Of a stretch of DNA of 8,138 nt, positions 1-7,314 are shown in pieces. Position 1 is the stretch's first letter. Every line of letters begins with the position of its first letter. Made by a program: the position numbers and the translations under genes. The notes beneath the pieces are model-generated. The model saw only the letters and a list, made by a program, of their open reading frames with translations. It made no database searches and was not told the origin of the DNA. The stretch lies in contig JBARRS010000091.1 of NCBI GenBank assembly GCA_049644345.1, positions 1-8,138 of the forward strand, written 5' to 3'. This stretch comes from JBARRS01 sp049644345 (lineage in GTDB: Bacteria; Actinomycetota; Thermoleophilia; Gaiellales; Gaiellaceae).

Positions 1-620
1 GGCTCGTAGCGGACCTCGGGATGGCGTTCGGCCGCCGCGTCGAGCTCCTCCTTCAGCATCCCTTCGTAGACGGGGCTGACCGTGTACTTCGGCCCGCCGA
101 AGACCTTCGCGCCCGTCCGCTCGGCGAGGCGGAACGCGAACTCGGCGACCGCGTGGCAGACGCCGCGCTCGATCCGCTCCGTGCGGAAGGCGACCTCGTC
201 CTCGTTGTCGCCCTCCCGCCACTCTTTCGCGCCGTACGCGTCCCCGACCGCCATGCGCACCACGGAGATCGGCGCGTGCACCCCGCCAACCGGCGCCACA
301 CCGGGGATCCTCCTGCCGGTTCGGAGGATGACGCTGCCGCCGATCTCCTCGCGGAGGATCCGGTTCGGCGAGCCGACGTCTTCAGCTCCCTCGGGCGTGA
401 TCGTCGCCGCCTTCAGTCCCAGGCCCGCCTCGCGGACGGCCGCCGCGGCGTCGTAGACGACCTGGTTCTGCGTCTCTCGGCGCGACTCGAGCGAGAGGTC
501 GAAGCGGCGGAACGCGAGCTCGATTCCGATCACGTCGGGGGCGAGCACGCGGAGCGCCTCGTCGAGCAGTTCCTGCCCCGTCTCGTCCCCCTCGAGCACG
601 ACGATTTCCCGCGCGTCCAC
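1..620 (-). CDS. Isocitrate/isopropylmalate dehydrogenase family protein, type II IDH-like (N-terminal part)
   Basis: Only the first 206 codons are present; the gene runs off the left edge. Reading leftward from a GTG, the protein fits the beta-decarboxylating dehydrogenase fold that oxidises isocitrate or related 2-hydroxy acids with NAD(P). Compared from memory with eukaryotic-type (type II) NADP isocitrate dehydrogenase, it matches in order: GDET (11-14) for GDEM, ATITPE (72-77), SPN (84-86) with R90, R100, the segment from R122 to Y129 (RMAVGDAY) for the isocitrate-binding Arg and catalytic Tyr, and K178 (GGPKYTVSP) for the catalytic Lys. The remaining substrate aspartates would lie outside the window. 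The start is forced: an in-frame TAG lies just four codons upstream, and no Shine-Dalgarno is visible. The gene is transcribed divergently from the zinc-ribbon gene. Family assignment is fairly firm; exact substrate is not, and an isopropylmalate- or homoisocitrate-like role remains possible. Confidence 0.75.
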   Translation of the reverse strand, partial: MDAREIVVLEGDETGQELLDEALRVLAPDVIGIELAFRRFDLSLESRRETQNQVVYDAAAAVREAGLGLKAATITPEGAEDVGSPNRILREEIGGSVILRTGRRIPGVAPVGGVHAPISVVRMAVGDAYGAKEWREGDNEDEVAFRTERIERGVCHAVAEFAFRLAERTGAKVFGGPKYTVSPVYEGMLKEELDAAAERHPEVRYE

Positions 621-626
621 GCCGCG

Positions 627-632
627 ATTCTA
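627..632 (-). promoter_or_regulatory. -10 element of a putative leaderless promoter for the dehydrogenase gene
   Basis: Read on the minus strand the hexamer is TAGAAT, one base from TATAAT, and it ends 6 bases before the GTG start. Transcription from it would begin at or next to the GTG, giving a leaderless mRNA, which agrees with the absence of a Shine-Dalgarno. No good -35 hexamer is seen 16 to 18 bases further upstream. This is an inference from spacing and from the same pattern at two other starts in the window. Confidence 0.5.
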
Positions 633-711
633 CGTCGAGATTAGCGCCGGCTTTTCCCGGATCGGCTGTTCGTCGCGCTCCGATCGCGGTGGATGCATCG
701 TGCCCGAGAAG

Positions 712-746
712 TTGACTGAGATTTCGTGTCGGCAATCCGTTAACCT
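712..746 (+). promoter_or_regulatory. Possible promoter/operator region upstream of the zinc-ribbon gene
   Basis: This AT-richer stretch of the divergent intergenic region holds TTGACT (712-717), like a -35 hexamer, and TAACCT (741-746), which fits TAnnnT. The 23-base gap is too long for one ordinary sigma-70 promoter, so the two may not work together. TAACCT alone would give a leader of roughly 28 bases carrying the Shine-Dalgarno at 769-776. GTTGACTGA (711-719) and GTTAACCTGA (739-748) also look like an imperfect direct repeat that a regulator could bind. Weak evidence; apart from the -10 for the minus-strand gene nothing else stands out between 621 and 768. Confidence 0.25.
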
Positions 747-768
747 GACGCGATTCCCTGCCCCTTCC

Positions 769-776
769 AAGGAGGG
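769..776 (+). promoter_or_regulatory. Strong Shine-Dalgarno that fixes the TTG start at 781
   Basis: AAGGAGGG is a near-perfect anti-16S complement, and its GGAGG core ends 5 bases before the TTG at 781. It is the clearest ribosome-binding site in the window and shows that the in-frame GTG at 700, which would add 27 residues, is not the start. Confidence 0.85.
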
Positions 777-780
777 CGAA

Positions 781-978
781 TTGGCGCGAAAGACCGTACT
801 TGTCTGCGATAACTGCGGCAAGGAAGTCGAAGCAGGAAAAGGCGCCGTGATGCGCGTCAACTTTTCCGACGCGAGGCGTGGATCGAAACAGGCGGATCTC
901 TGTGACGCCTGCGCCGGGAAGATGCCGGGTCAAGCGGCGGCAAGGCGCGGCCGCCGGCCGAAGACCGCCGCAGCCTGA
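781..978 (+). CDS. Small zinc-ribbon-like protein with basic RGR tail, function unknown
   Basis: A 65-residue protein starting at TTG. Two CxxC knuckles, C9-C12 (CDNC) and C41-C44 (CDAC), are 28 residues apart, as expected for a single zinc ribbon binding one zinc ion. Between them lies a strand-rich segment with SDARRGSKQ (29-37). The C-terminus is basic: RRGRRPK (55-61) includes an RGR triplet, the type of element that inserts into the DNA minor groove in AT-hook and Lsr2 proteins. There is no signal peptide or membrane segment, so it should be cytoplasmic. It has its own Shine-Dalgarno and terminator and so is probably monocistronic, separate from the repair operon downstream. I do not recognise a named family. 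A nucleic-acid-binding role is inferred only from the zinc knuckles and basic tail; a ribosome-associated or regulatory role would fit equally. The start choice rests on the AAGGAGGG site. Confidence 0.8.
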   Translation: MARKTVLVCDNCGKEVEAGKGAVMRVNFSDARRGSKQADLCDACAGKMPGQAAARRGRRPKTAAA

Positions 979-982
979 GACC

Positions 983-1027
983 GGGGCGGGCGGAGCGGTT
1001 TCGCCGCTCTTTCCGCCCCTTTCCCTT
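983..1027 (+). terminator. Rho-independent-like terminator after the zinc-ribbon gene
   Basis: An interrupted hairpin: outer arms GGGGCGG (983-989) and CCGCCCC (1013-1019), inner arms GAGCGG (993-998) and CCGCTC (1004-1009), loop TTTCG. The 3-base internal loop between the arms can form two G-U pairs. It is followed by TTTCCCTT, a broken T-run typical of high-GC genomes. It begins 4 bases after the TGA and separates the small gene from the helicase-nuclease operon. Confidence 0.7.
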
Positions 1028-1058
1028 CGATCGCAGAGGAACCGTCTACCGCCGTCTC

Positions 1059-1064
1059 TAGGAT
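1059..1064 (+). promoter_or_regulatory. -10 element of a putative leaderless promoter for the helicase-nuclease operon
   Basis: TAGGAT ends 7 bases before the GTG at 1072. It sits after the terminator and just before the operon, where a promoter is needed. It overlaps the ATG at 1063, so if this -10 is used the ATG cannot be in the mRNA and the GTG must be the start. An alternative reading is AGGA (1060-1063) as a Shine-Dalgarno 8 bases from the GTG. No convincing -35 is visible. Confidence 0.45.
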
Positions 1065-1071
1065 GGGCGGC

Positions 1072-3987
1072 GTGGGTCTCCGCCTCGTCGTGGGGCCGGC
1101 GAACGCCGGCAAGGTCGAGCTGCTGCTCGACCGCTATCTCGGCTCACTCGAGCGCGAGCCTGTCCTCATCGTGCCGAACCGGTCGGACGTCGACCGCGTC
1201 GAGCGCGAGCTTCTGCGCAAGCAGCCGGCGCTCCTCGGCGGATTCATCGGCACTTTCGACGATGTCTTTCGCCGCCTGGCTGCGGGCGGGAACGAGTCAC
1301 GTCCCGTGGCCACGGACGCGCAGCGCGTGCTGCTCGTCCGCCGCGCCATCTCGCGCACGAGCCTGAACGGCCTCGGCCGCTCGGCGCGATTCTCGGGATT
1401 CGCGGACGCGCTCTTGCGCGCGGTCGGCGAGCTCGAGGCGGGTCTGCTCGACCCAGACCAGCTCGAGGGTGAGCTCGGCCGTCTCTACGGCGCCTACAAG
1501 GACGAGCTCGAGCGGGTCGCCCTCTGGGACCGGGATCTGATGCGAAGACATGCGTCGGAGCGGCTGGCCGGCGACCTGGATGCTTGGAGCGGACAACCCG
1601 TCTTCGCCTACGGCTTCGAGGATCTGACCGGCGCCGAGTGGGCGCTGCTGGAGGCGCTCGCCGGCCGCGCGGACGTGACCGTCTCGCTTCCGTACGAGCC
1701 CGCGCGTCCCGCTTTCGCCTCGCTGGCCCGCACGGCCGACGATCTCTCCGCGCTCGCCGCCGGAGAGATCGAGGAGCTGCCGCCCCGCTACGCCGAGGTG
1801 GCCCCGCCAGCCCTTGCGCACTTGGAGCGCTCCCTCTTCAGCGACGTCGAGACACAACCGGCCGAGAGCGGAGGCGCCGTCCGCTTCCTCGAGGGGGCGG
1901 GGACACGGGGCGTGCTCGAGCTCGTGGCGGAGGAGCTCCTGGCGTTGATTCGAGAGGGATTGCCGGCGGAGCGGATCGGCGTCGTCTGCCCCAGCCTCGA
2001 CCGCTGGCGCGCCCCGCTCGAGACCGCTTTCAGCACGCTCGATGTCCCTTTCGCGCTCGGCAGCCACGTCCGCCTCGGCCAGAGCACGTTCGGACGCGCC
2101 CTCGTCTCGCTCCTTCGGTTCGCCTGGCTCGGCGGGGAGCGGGGCGAGCTCTTCACCTACCTGCGCTCGACCTACTCCGGAATCTCGCGCCACTCGGTCG
2201 ACTTCGTCGAAGGCCGGTTGCGCGGCCGCGCCGTGCGGACGCCGGAGCGTGTGGTCGAGGAAGCGGAGCGGCTGCGCGGTGCGCCGCTGCCGGCGCTCGA
2301 CTCGTTGCGCGCGGCAGACGACGTCGTCGAAGCAGTCCGCGTGCTCGCGGGGACCATGCTTCGAAACGCGTACGGGGTCGAGGCTCCCCCCGTCGATGAG
2401 CCCTCGGCGGCCGACCTGCGCGCGTACGAGGCGGTCGTCCGCCTGCTCGCGGAGCTCGAGACCTGGCGCGAGCTCGACGGTGAGCTCACGCACGACGAGC
2501 TCGTCTCCGCGCTCGAGCGAGCTAAGGTCATGCCGCCCCGGGGTGACGAGGAGGGGCGCGTCGCCGTGGTCGATCTGCTGCGGGCCCGCACGCGCCGCTT
2601 CGACGTGGTCTTCGTGCTGGGCCTGGAGGAGGGAAGCCTGCCGCGCCGCGGCGAGGGCTCACCGTTTCTCGACGATGCCGCCGTGCACGAGCTCGAGTCG
2701 AGCGGCGCTCGGCTCCAGCGCGTGGACCAGGTCGCGCGTGACCGCTACCTCTTCTACACGGCCTGCACGCGTGCGGCGCGGCGCCTCTACCTCGTCCGCG
2801 AGGCCGCCAGCGACGAGGGCAGCCCGCGTGAGGCGAGCCCGTTCTGGGACGAGGCGCGCGCGCTGTTCGAGGACGCAGAGCGCTGGACACGGCGCCGCCC
2901 GCTCTCGCAGCTGACGTGGCCGCTCGAGCAGGCGCCCACGGAGCGCGAGCGCCTGCGCGGGCTCGCCCAGGTCGCGGCGGCCGCGCTCGGCGATGCCGAG
3001 GCGCTCGCCCGGGCGAACGGGTGGGATCGGCGTCTCGAGCGTGCCCTCGCCGCCTTCCAGCGCCCGACGCGCCTTCGCCACCCGCTCGTCCTCGAACAGC
3101 TCCGCGGTCGGACGACGCACAACGTGACCGAGCTGGAGCGTTTCGCCGACTGCTCCTCGGCCTGGTTCGTCGACAGGGTGCTCGACCCGAAGGAGATCGA
3201 TCCCGAGGTCGACGCAAGGCTGCGCGGCCAGGTCGGCCACGTCGCGCTGTACCGGTTCTTCTCCGGCCTGCCGAAGGAGCTCGGCTCCGACGCGGTCGAT
3301 CCCGCGCGCCTCGACGACGCGCTGCGGTTCATGCGCCGGTGCCTCGACGAAGCGATCGAGGGCGTGCGGATGGAGATGACCGAGCTGCAGCGCCGGGAGC
3401 TCGACCAGTCGCTCTGGCGCGATCTCGAGCAGCTCGTCCGCGAGGAGGCCGAGAGCGACCTCACCCTCGTCCCGCGCCGCTTCGAGGTGCTGTTCGGCTC
3501 CGAGCGCGCCGCGCCCGAGCTCCAGCGAGGACTCCAGGTCGACGGCGTCACGCTCTCGGGAAAGATCGACCGGATCGATGTCGAGCCGCTCTCGGCGCGA
3601 GGGATCGTTCAGGACTACAAGACGGGCAAGAGCGCGCATTCCGCGCAGCAGATCGAGAAGGAGCTACGGCTGCAGATCCCGCTCTACATGCTCGTGCTGC
3701 GCGACCTGGTCGGCGTCGAGCCGCTCGGCGGGCTGTACCGGCCGCTCGCCGGCGACCGCAGGCCACGCGGGCTTTTGCGGGCCGATGCGCGCGAGGACAT
3801 GCCGGGCTTCGCCAAGGCCGACTACCTGAGCGAGGAGGACTTCTGGCGCCAGGTCGAGGGGGCGAAAGAGCTCGCGCTACGGCTCGCCGGCCGTATCCGC
3901 GAGGGTGACGTCCGGCACGACCCGAAGGGCGGCGAGTGCCCCTCCTGGTGCGACCTTTGGCCGATGTGCAGGGTGCCGCGCGCATGA
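1072..3987 (+). CDS. addB: AddB-like helicase-nuclease subunit (PD-(D/E)XK nuclease, Fe-S, degenerate motor)
   Basis: 971 residues from GTG 1072 (974 if ATG 1063 is used); AddB/AdnA proteins are usually about 1000-1170. It should be the non-translocating partner in an AddAB/AdnAB-type complex that binds broken DNA ends, resects them and loads recombination. The N-terminal half resembles a UvrD motor but is degenerate: GPANAGKV (8-15) keeps the Walker A lysine but has Val for Thr, and the DExQD box is replaced by GFEDLT (181-186), as in AddB. Motif V/VI-like remnants lie at about 511-526 and 562-575 (YTACTRAARRL). The C-terminal PD-(D/E)XK nuclease looks intact: H723 (RGQVGH), D833 (GKIDRID), D848 and K850 (DYKTGK), Q868. 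The Fe-S cysteines are C694, C956, C960 and C966, bracketing the nuclease. It overlaps the next gene by 4 bases, pointing to a co-produced heterodimer. The GTG is preferred because the ATG lies inside the putative -10. Naming as addB rather than adnA is provisional. Confidence 0.88.
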   Translation: MGLRLVVGPANAGKVELLLDRYLGSLEREPVLIVPNRSDVDRVERELLRKQPALLGGFIGTFDDVFRRLAAGGNESRPVATDAQRVLLVRRAISRTSLNGLGRSARFSGFADALLRAVGELEAGLLDPDQLEGELGRLYGAYKDELERVALWDRDLMRRHASERLAGDLDAWSGQPVFAYGFEDLTGAEWALLEALAGRADVTVSLPYEPARPAFASLARTADDLSALAAGEIEELPPRYAEVAPPALAHLERSLFSDVETQPAESGGAVRFLEGAGTRGVLELVAEELLALIREGLPAERIGVVCPSLDRWRAPLETAFSTLDVPFALGSHVRLGQSTFGRALVSLLRFAWLGGERGELFTYLRSTYSGISRHSVDFVEGRLRGRAVRTPERVVEEAERLRGAPLPALDSLRAADDVVEAVRVLAGTMLRNAYGVEAPPVDEPSAADLRAYEAVVRLLAELETWRELDGELTHDELVSALERAKVMPPRGDEEGRVAVVDLLRARTRRFDVVFVLGLEEGSLPRRGEGSPFLDDAAVHELESSGARLQRVDQVARDRYLFYTACTRAARRLYLVREAASDEGSPREASPFWDEARALFEDAERWTRRRPLSQLTWPLEQAPTERERLRGLAQVAAAALGDAEALARANGWDRRLERALAAFQRPTRLRHPLVLEQLRGRTTHNVTELERFADCSSAWFVDRVLDPKEIDPEVDARLRGQVGHVALYRFFSGLPKELGSDAVDPARLDDALRFMRRCLDEAIEGVRMEMTELQRRELDQSLWRDLEQLVREEAESDLTLVPRRFEVLFGSERAAPELQRGLQVDGVTLSGKIDRIDVEPLSARGIVQDYKTGKSAHSAQQIEKELRLQIPLYMLVLRDLVGVEPLGGLYRPLAGDRRPRGLLRADAREDMPGFAKADYLSEEDFWRQVEGAKELALRLAGRIREGDVRHDPKGGECPSWCDLWPMCRVPRA
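3984..3987 (+). promoter_or_regulatory. ATGA stop-start overlap coupling addB-like and addA-like genes
   Basis: The stop TGA (3985-3987) of the upstream gene overlaps the ATG (3984-3986) of the helicase gene. With only a weak AGGG about 10 bases upstream, the second gene is probably translated by termination-reinitiation, which would help keep the two subunits near 1:1. Confidence 0.85.
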
Positions 3988-6900
3988 GTCTCAACCCGGA
4001 GCAGGTGGCCGCCGTCGAGGCCGCAGGCGAGGTCTTCGTCTCGGCCGGGGCGGGCACCGGGAAGACGTCCGTGCTCGTCGAGCGGTTCGTCCGGGCCGTC
4101 TGCGACGAGGGGCTCGACGTCGACTCGATCCTCGTGATCACCTACACGCGCAAGGCCGCGGGCGAGCTGCGCTCGAGGATCCGAGCCGGGCTCGTCGAGC
4201 GGGGTCGTCGCGAACTTGCGCGCGAGCTCGACGGCGCCTGGATCTCGACCATCCACGGCTTCTGCAACCGGCTGCTGAAGGCGTATCCCTTCGCGGCCGG
4301 GCTCGACCCTCGGTTCCGTGAGCTGGACGAGAGCCAGGCGGCGGTACTACGCGTAGAGGCCTTCGACGCGGCGCTGACCGACCTCTGCGCGGGGGAGGAT
4401 CCCGAGCGCCTGCGACTGCTCGCGACCTACGGCGCCGGGTCGTTGCGGCGCATGCTGACCCAGGTCTACGAGACGCTGCGGTCGGCGGGCCGCGAGTTGG
4501 TGCTCGAGCTCGGGGAACGGCCGGAGCTCGACGAGCGCTTGGCAGAGCTACGGGAGGCCGCCCGATGCCTGGCCGAGGACGAGCGGGCTACCGAGCTCCA
4601 GCGCTCGAGTGCCGCCGCCCTGCTCGAGCTGCTCGCGCGACGTGAGGACGTCGACGCGCTGCTCGATCTCTCGGCCTTCAAGGCGAGCGGCGAGCGCGCC
4701 GCCACGTACCAGGAGGCGCGCCGGGCGGTCGAGCAGGCGGCCCTCGACCGCGCGGCGGTGCGCGACCGCGACCTGCTGCAGGAGCTGCTCCAGCGCTTCG
4801 ACGAGGCCTACTCAGCAGCGAAGGAGCGCGAGTCGGCCCTCGACTTCGAGGACCTCCAGCTGATCACCCGCGATCTCCTGCGTAACGACGCCGACATCCG
4901 CGAGCGCGAGCAGCTCCGTTTCCGCCGGATCATGGTCGACGAGTTCCAGGACACGAATCGCCTTCAGTGCGAGCTCGTCGATCTCATGAAGGGCGGACCG
5001 GCGGAGGTCTTCTACGTCGGCGACGAGTTTCAGTCGATCTACGGCTTCCGCCATGCCGACGTCAACGTGTTCCGCGAGCGGCGGGCGCAGGCCGCGCACG
5101 TGTTGCCCCTGACGCGCAACTACCGCTCGCGGCCCGAGGTGCTCGCGGCCGTGAACGAGCTCTTCGGCGGGCACTTCGGCCCGGAATATCAGCAATTGGC
5201 TGCGTCGGGCGAATTTCCGGATCCCGTCTTCGGCCACCCGGTCGAGCTGCTCGTCACCGACAAGTCGAGCTATGCGGACACCGGCGTCCACTGGCGGCGC
5301 GCGGAAGCACGCCAGATCGCGCGGCGCGTACGCGAGCTCGTCGACACGGGCGCGGCGGCGCCGGGGCAGATCGTGCTCCTCTTCGCGGCCGGCACCGACG
5401 CGGAGTGGTACGAGGAGGAGCTCCGGAAGGCGGGGCTGCCCACCTACCGGGCCACCGGTCGCGGTTACTTCGGCCAGCAGCAGGTCGCCGACCTGCTCGC
5501 CTACCTGCGCCTGCTCGGGAACCGCTACGACGATCGCGCCCTCGTAACGGTGCTCGCGTCGCCCTTCGTCGGCGTCTCCAACGACGCGCTCGCGCTGCTG
5601 CGCGGCGCAGCCCCTAAGCGCCCGCTGTTCACCGGGCTCGAGAAGACGCTGCCGCCTGCTCTTGCTCCGGACGACGAGCGGCTGTTGCGCGCCTTCCACC
5701 AACGCTACGAGCGGCTCGCTGCGGCCTCACAGCGTCTTTCGCTCGAGCAGCTCTGTGAGCGGATCGTCTCCGAGCATGACTACGACCTCGCCGTGCTCGC
5801 TCAGTGGGACGGCCGGCGCCGGTACGCGAACATGCGCAAGCTGGCCAGGCTTGCGCGCTCGTACGAGGAGCTACGCGGGCGCGACCTCGAGGGCTTCGTC
5901 CGCTTCGTCCGCGAGCAGGAGGCGGTCGGAGCGCGCGAGCTGGAGGCGGTCGCGGAGGAGGAGGGCGCGGACGCGGTTCGGCTGCTGACGATCCACGCTG
6001 CCAAGGGGCTCGAGTTCGACGTTGTCATCGTCGCCGACGCCGGCCGCGAGAAGCCGCCGCCCTCGGCCGAGGAGATCCTGGCTCTCTCCGACGGGCGGTT
6101 CGGGTTCAAGGTCGCCGACCCCGCCACGAGCAAGCGCCTCAGCGCGTTCGACTACGACGCCGTCCGCGCGGCACGCAAGGAGGAGGAGGAAGCCGAGAAG
6201 TTGCGCCTCTACTACGTTGCGATGACGCGCGCGAAGGACCGCCTGATCGTCTCCGGCGCGGTCGATCCGGGCAAGCTCGAGACGACGACGCCGATCGGCT
6301 GGGTACTCCAGCGGCTCGAGGCTGCCGGGGAAGTGGCCGAGGCCGGAGCGGCCGCAGTCGACCTCGAGCGCGGTGAGGCGCGACTCCTGCTCCGCGTCGA
6401 CCGGTACGCGCCGGAGCCCGAGATCGAGCTCGAAGCGACGGAAGACGGTCAGCTCGCGCTCTTCGACGGCAACGGCGGCGGAGCGCTTGCGCAGGCCCCG
6501 AAGCTCGCGCCGCTGCCGGAGATCCCGCCGCCGCCGCCGATGCGTGTCCGCTCGCTCTCCTACAGCGCTCTCTCGCTCTTCGCCCGCTGCTCGTACCGCT
6601 TCTACGTCGAGCGGATCGTCGGCATGCGGGAACGCGACGGCAGGCTCGGCGGCGGGGACGGGCTCGCCGCGACCGAGGTGGGTGACGCTGTCCACCGGCT
6701 ACTCGAGCACGTCGATCTGCGCAGGCCGCGGGCGCCGGAGCTCGATCAGGTGCGCGCGTGGTATCCCCGCGTGTCCGAGGAGGAGCTCGAGCGGATCGGG
6801 GCGTTCGTCGCCAACTACTGCAATTCGGAGCTCGCGGGGCGCGTGGCGGCGCTCGAGGGCGCGGCCGTAGAACGGCCTTTCGCCTTCGAGCACGACGGCG

Positions 6901-7310
6901 TCGTCCTGCGCGGCAGGCTCGACGTCCTGCATAGAGCGGATGCTCGCGCGCTCGTCGTCGACTACAAGACGAACGCGCTCGAGGAGGGCACCCCGGATCA
7001 GATCGTCGAGGACGACTACCGCCTGCAGCGGCTGGTGTACGCGCTCGCGTGCTTCCTCGACGGCGCGGAGGAGGTCGAGGTCGTCTACCACTTCCTCGAG
7101 CGACCGGACGCCGTCGTGGCGCGCACCTTCGCGCGCGACGAGCTGCCGGAGCTGGAGCGCGAGCTCTCCGAGGCGATCGCCGAGATTCAGGCGGGAGTCT
7201 TCCGGCCGACGCCCGGCGAGTTCACATGCGCGGGCTGCCCGGCCCTCGATGTCGTCTGCGCGGGGCCGGGGCTGCCGGTCGCACGTCCGGAGCTCGCCAC
7301 CGCCTCCTGA
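3984..7310 (+). CDS. addA: AddA/AdnB-like UvrD-family helicase-nuclease with Fe-S nuclease domain
   Basis: 1108 residues. An SF1A 3'-5' helicase fused to a RecB-type nuclease, the motor of the double-strand-break resection complex. All UvrD motifs are present in order: Q motif LNPEQ (3-7), Walker A AGAGTGKT (21-28), Ia (51-66), Ib STIHGFC (88-94), II VDEFQDT (318-324), III GDEFQSIYGFR (346-356), IV LTRNYRS (376-382), V TIHAAKGLEFD (669-679), VI YYVAMTRAKDRL (743-754). A Gly/Pro-rich linker (about 829-853) leads to the nuclease: H904, D980 (GRLD), D993 and K995 (VVDYKTN), Q1015, Y1019. Cysteines C869, C1082, C1085 and C1092 frame it like an Fe-S cluster site; classical AddA is not known for this, whereas AddB is. 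The ATG at 3984 puts the Q motif at the very N-terminus, the normal place, so the in-frame GTG at 3936 inside the upstream gene is rejected. AdnB-like is an equally fair name; the helicase-nuclease function is near certain. Confidence 0.93.
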   Translation: MSLNPEQVAAVEAAGEVFVSAGAGTGKTSVLVERFVRAVCDEGLDVDSILVITYTRKAAGELRSRIRAGLVERGRRELARELDGAWISTIHGFCNRLLKAYPFAAGLDPRFRELDESQAAVLRVEAFDAALTDLCAGEDPERLRLLATYGAGSLRRMLTQVYETLRSAGRELVLELGERPELDERLAELREAARCLAEDERATELQRSSAAALLELLARREDVDALLDLSAFKASGERAATYQEARRAVEQAALDRAAVRDRDLLQELLQRFDEAYSAAKERESALDFEDLQLITRDLLRNDADIREREQLRFRRIMVDEFQDTNRLQCELVDLMKGGPAEVFYVGDEFQSIYGFRHADVNVFRERRAQAAHVLPLTRNYRSRPEVLAAVNELFGGHFGPEYQQLAASGEFPDPVFGHPVELLVTDKSSYADTGVHWRRAEARQIARRVRELVDTGAAAPGQIVLLFAAGTDAEWYEEELRKAGLPTYRATGRGYFGQQQVADLLAYLRLLGNRYDDRALVTVLASPFVGVSNDALALLRGAAPKRPLFTGLEKTLPPALAPDDERLLRAFHQRYERLAAASQRLSLEQLCERIVSEHDYDLAVLAQWDGRRRYANMRKLARLARSYEELRGRDLEGFVRFVREQEAVGARELEAVAEEEGADAVRLLTIHAAKGLEFDVVIVADAGREKPPPSAEEILALSDGRFGFKVADPATSKRLSAFDYDAVRAARKEEEEAEKLRLYYVAMTRAKDRLIVSGAVDPGKLETTTPIGWVLQRLEAAGEVAEAGAAAVDLERGEARLLLRVDRYAPEPEIELEATEDGQLALFDGNGGGALAQAPKLAPLPEIPPPPPMRVRSLSYSALSLFARCSYRFYVERIVGMRERDGRLGGGDGLAATEVGDAVHRLLEHVDLRRPRAPELDQVRAWYPRVSEEELERIGAFVANYCNSELAGRVAALEGAAVERPFAFEHDGVVLRGRLDVLHRADARALVVDYKTNALEEGTPDQIVEDDYRLQRLVYALACFLDGAEEVEVVYHFLERPDAVVARTFARDELPELERELSEAIAEIQAGVFRPTPGEFTCAGCPALDVVCAGPGLPVARPELATAS

Positions 7311-7314
7311 CCCC

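Noticed and set aside
21..644. 207-codon plus-strand open frame at the left edge
   Set aside because: Antisense shadow of the dehydrogenase: the minus-strand reading gives an ordered set of IDH-family motifs, and this frame gives none.
700..780. Longer start (GTG 700) for the zinc-ribbon gene
   Set aside because: No ribosome-binding site precedes GTG 700, the added residues look like translated leader, and AAGGAGGG points to TTG 781.
382..933. 183-codon minus-strand open frame crossing the intergenic region
   Set aside because: Its C-terminal half is Arg/Gly-rich out-of-frame translation of the dehydrogenase, and its start lies inside the zinc-ribbon gene on the opposite strand.
1297..2493. 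398-codon open frame on the minus strand inside the addB-like gene
   Set aside because: Antisense shadow of a GC-rich gene: low-complexity Arg/Glu/Ala-rich product with no motif, while the plus strand has clear AddB motifs. The same applies to minus-strand frames at 2659-3639, 4812-5702 and 5871-6695.
3936..3983. Upstream in-frame GTG for the helicase gene
   Set aside because: It would add 16 residues encoded inside the Fe-S cysteine region of the upstream gene; the Q motif already sits at the N-terminus from ATG 3984.
6527..6540. Short CCG repeat possibly acting as a phase-variable tract
   Set aside because: It encodes a run of prolines in the motor-nuclease linker; unit length three keeps the frame, and the run is short and ordinary for high GC.
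1072..7310. Very frequent GAGCTC and CTCGAG words, as possible recognition or Chi-like sites
   Set aside because: They follow from abundant Glu-Leu and Leu-Glu dipeptides written with GAG and CTC codons; no regular spacing was seen.
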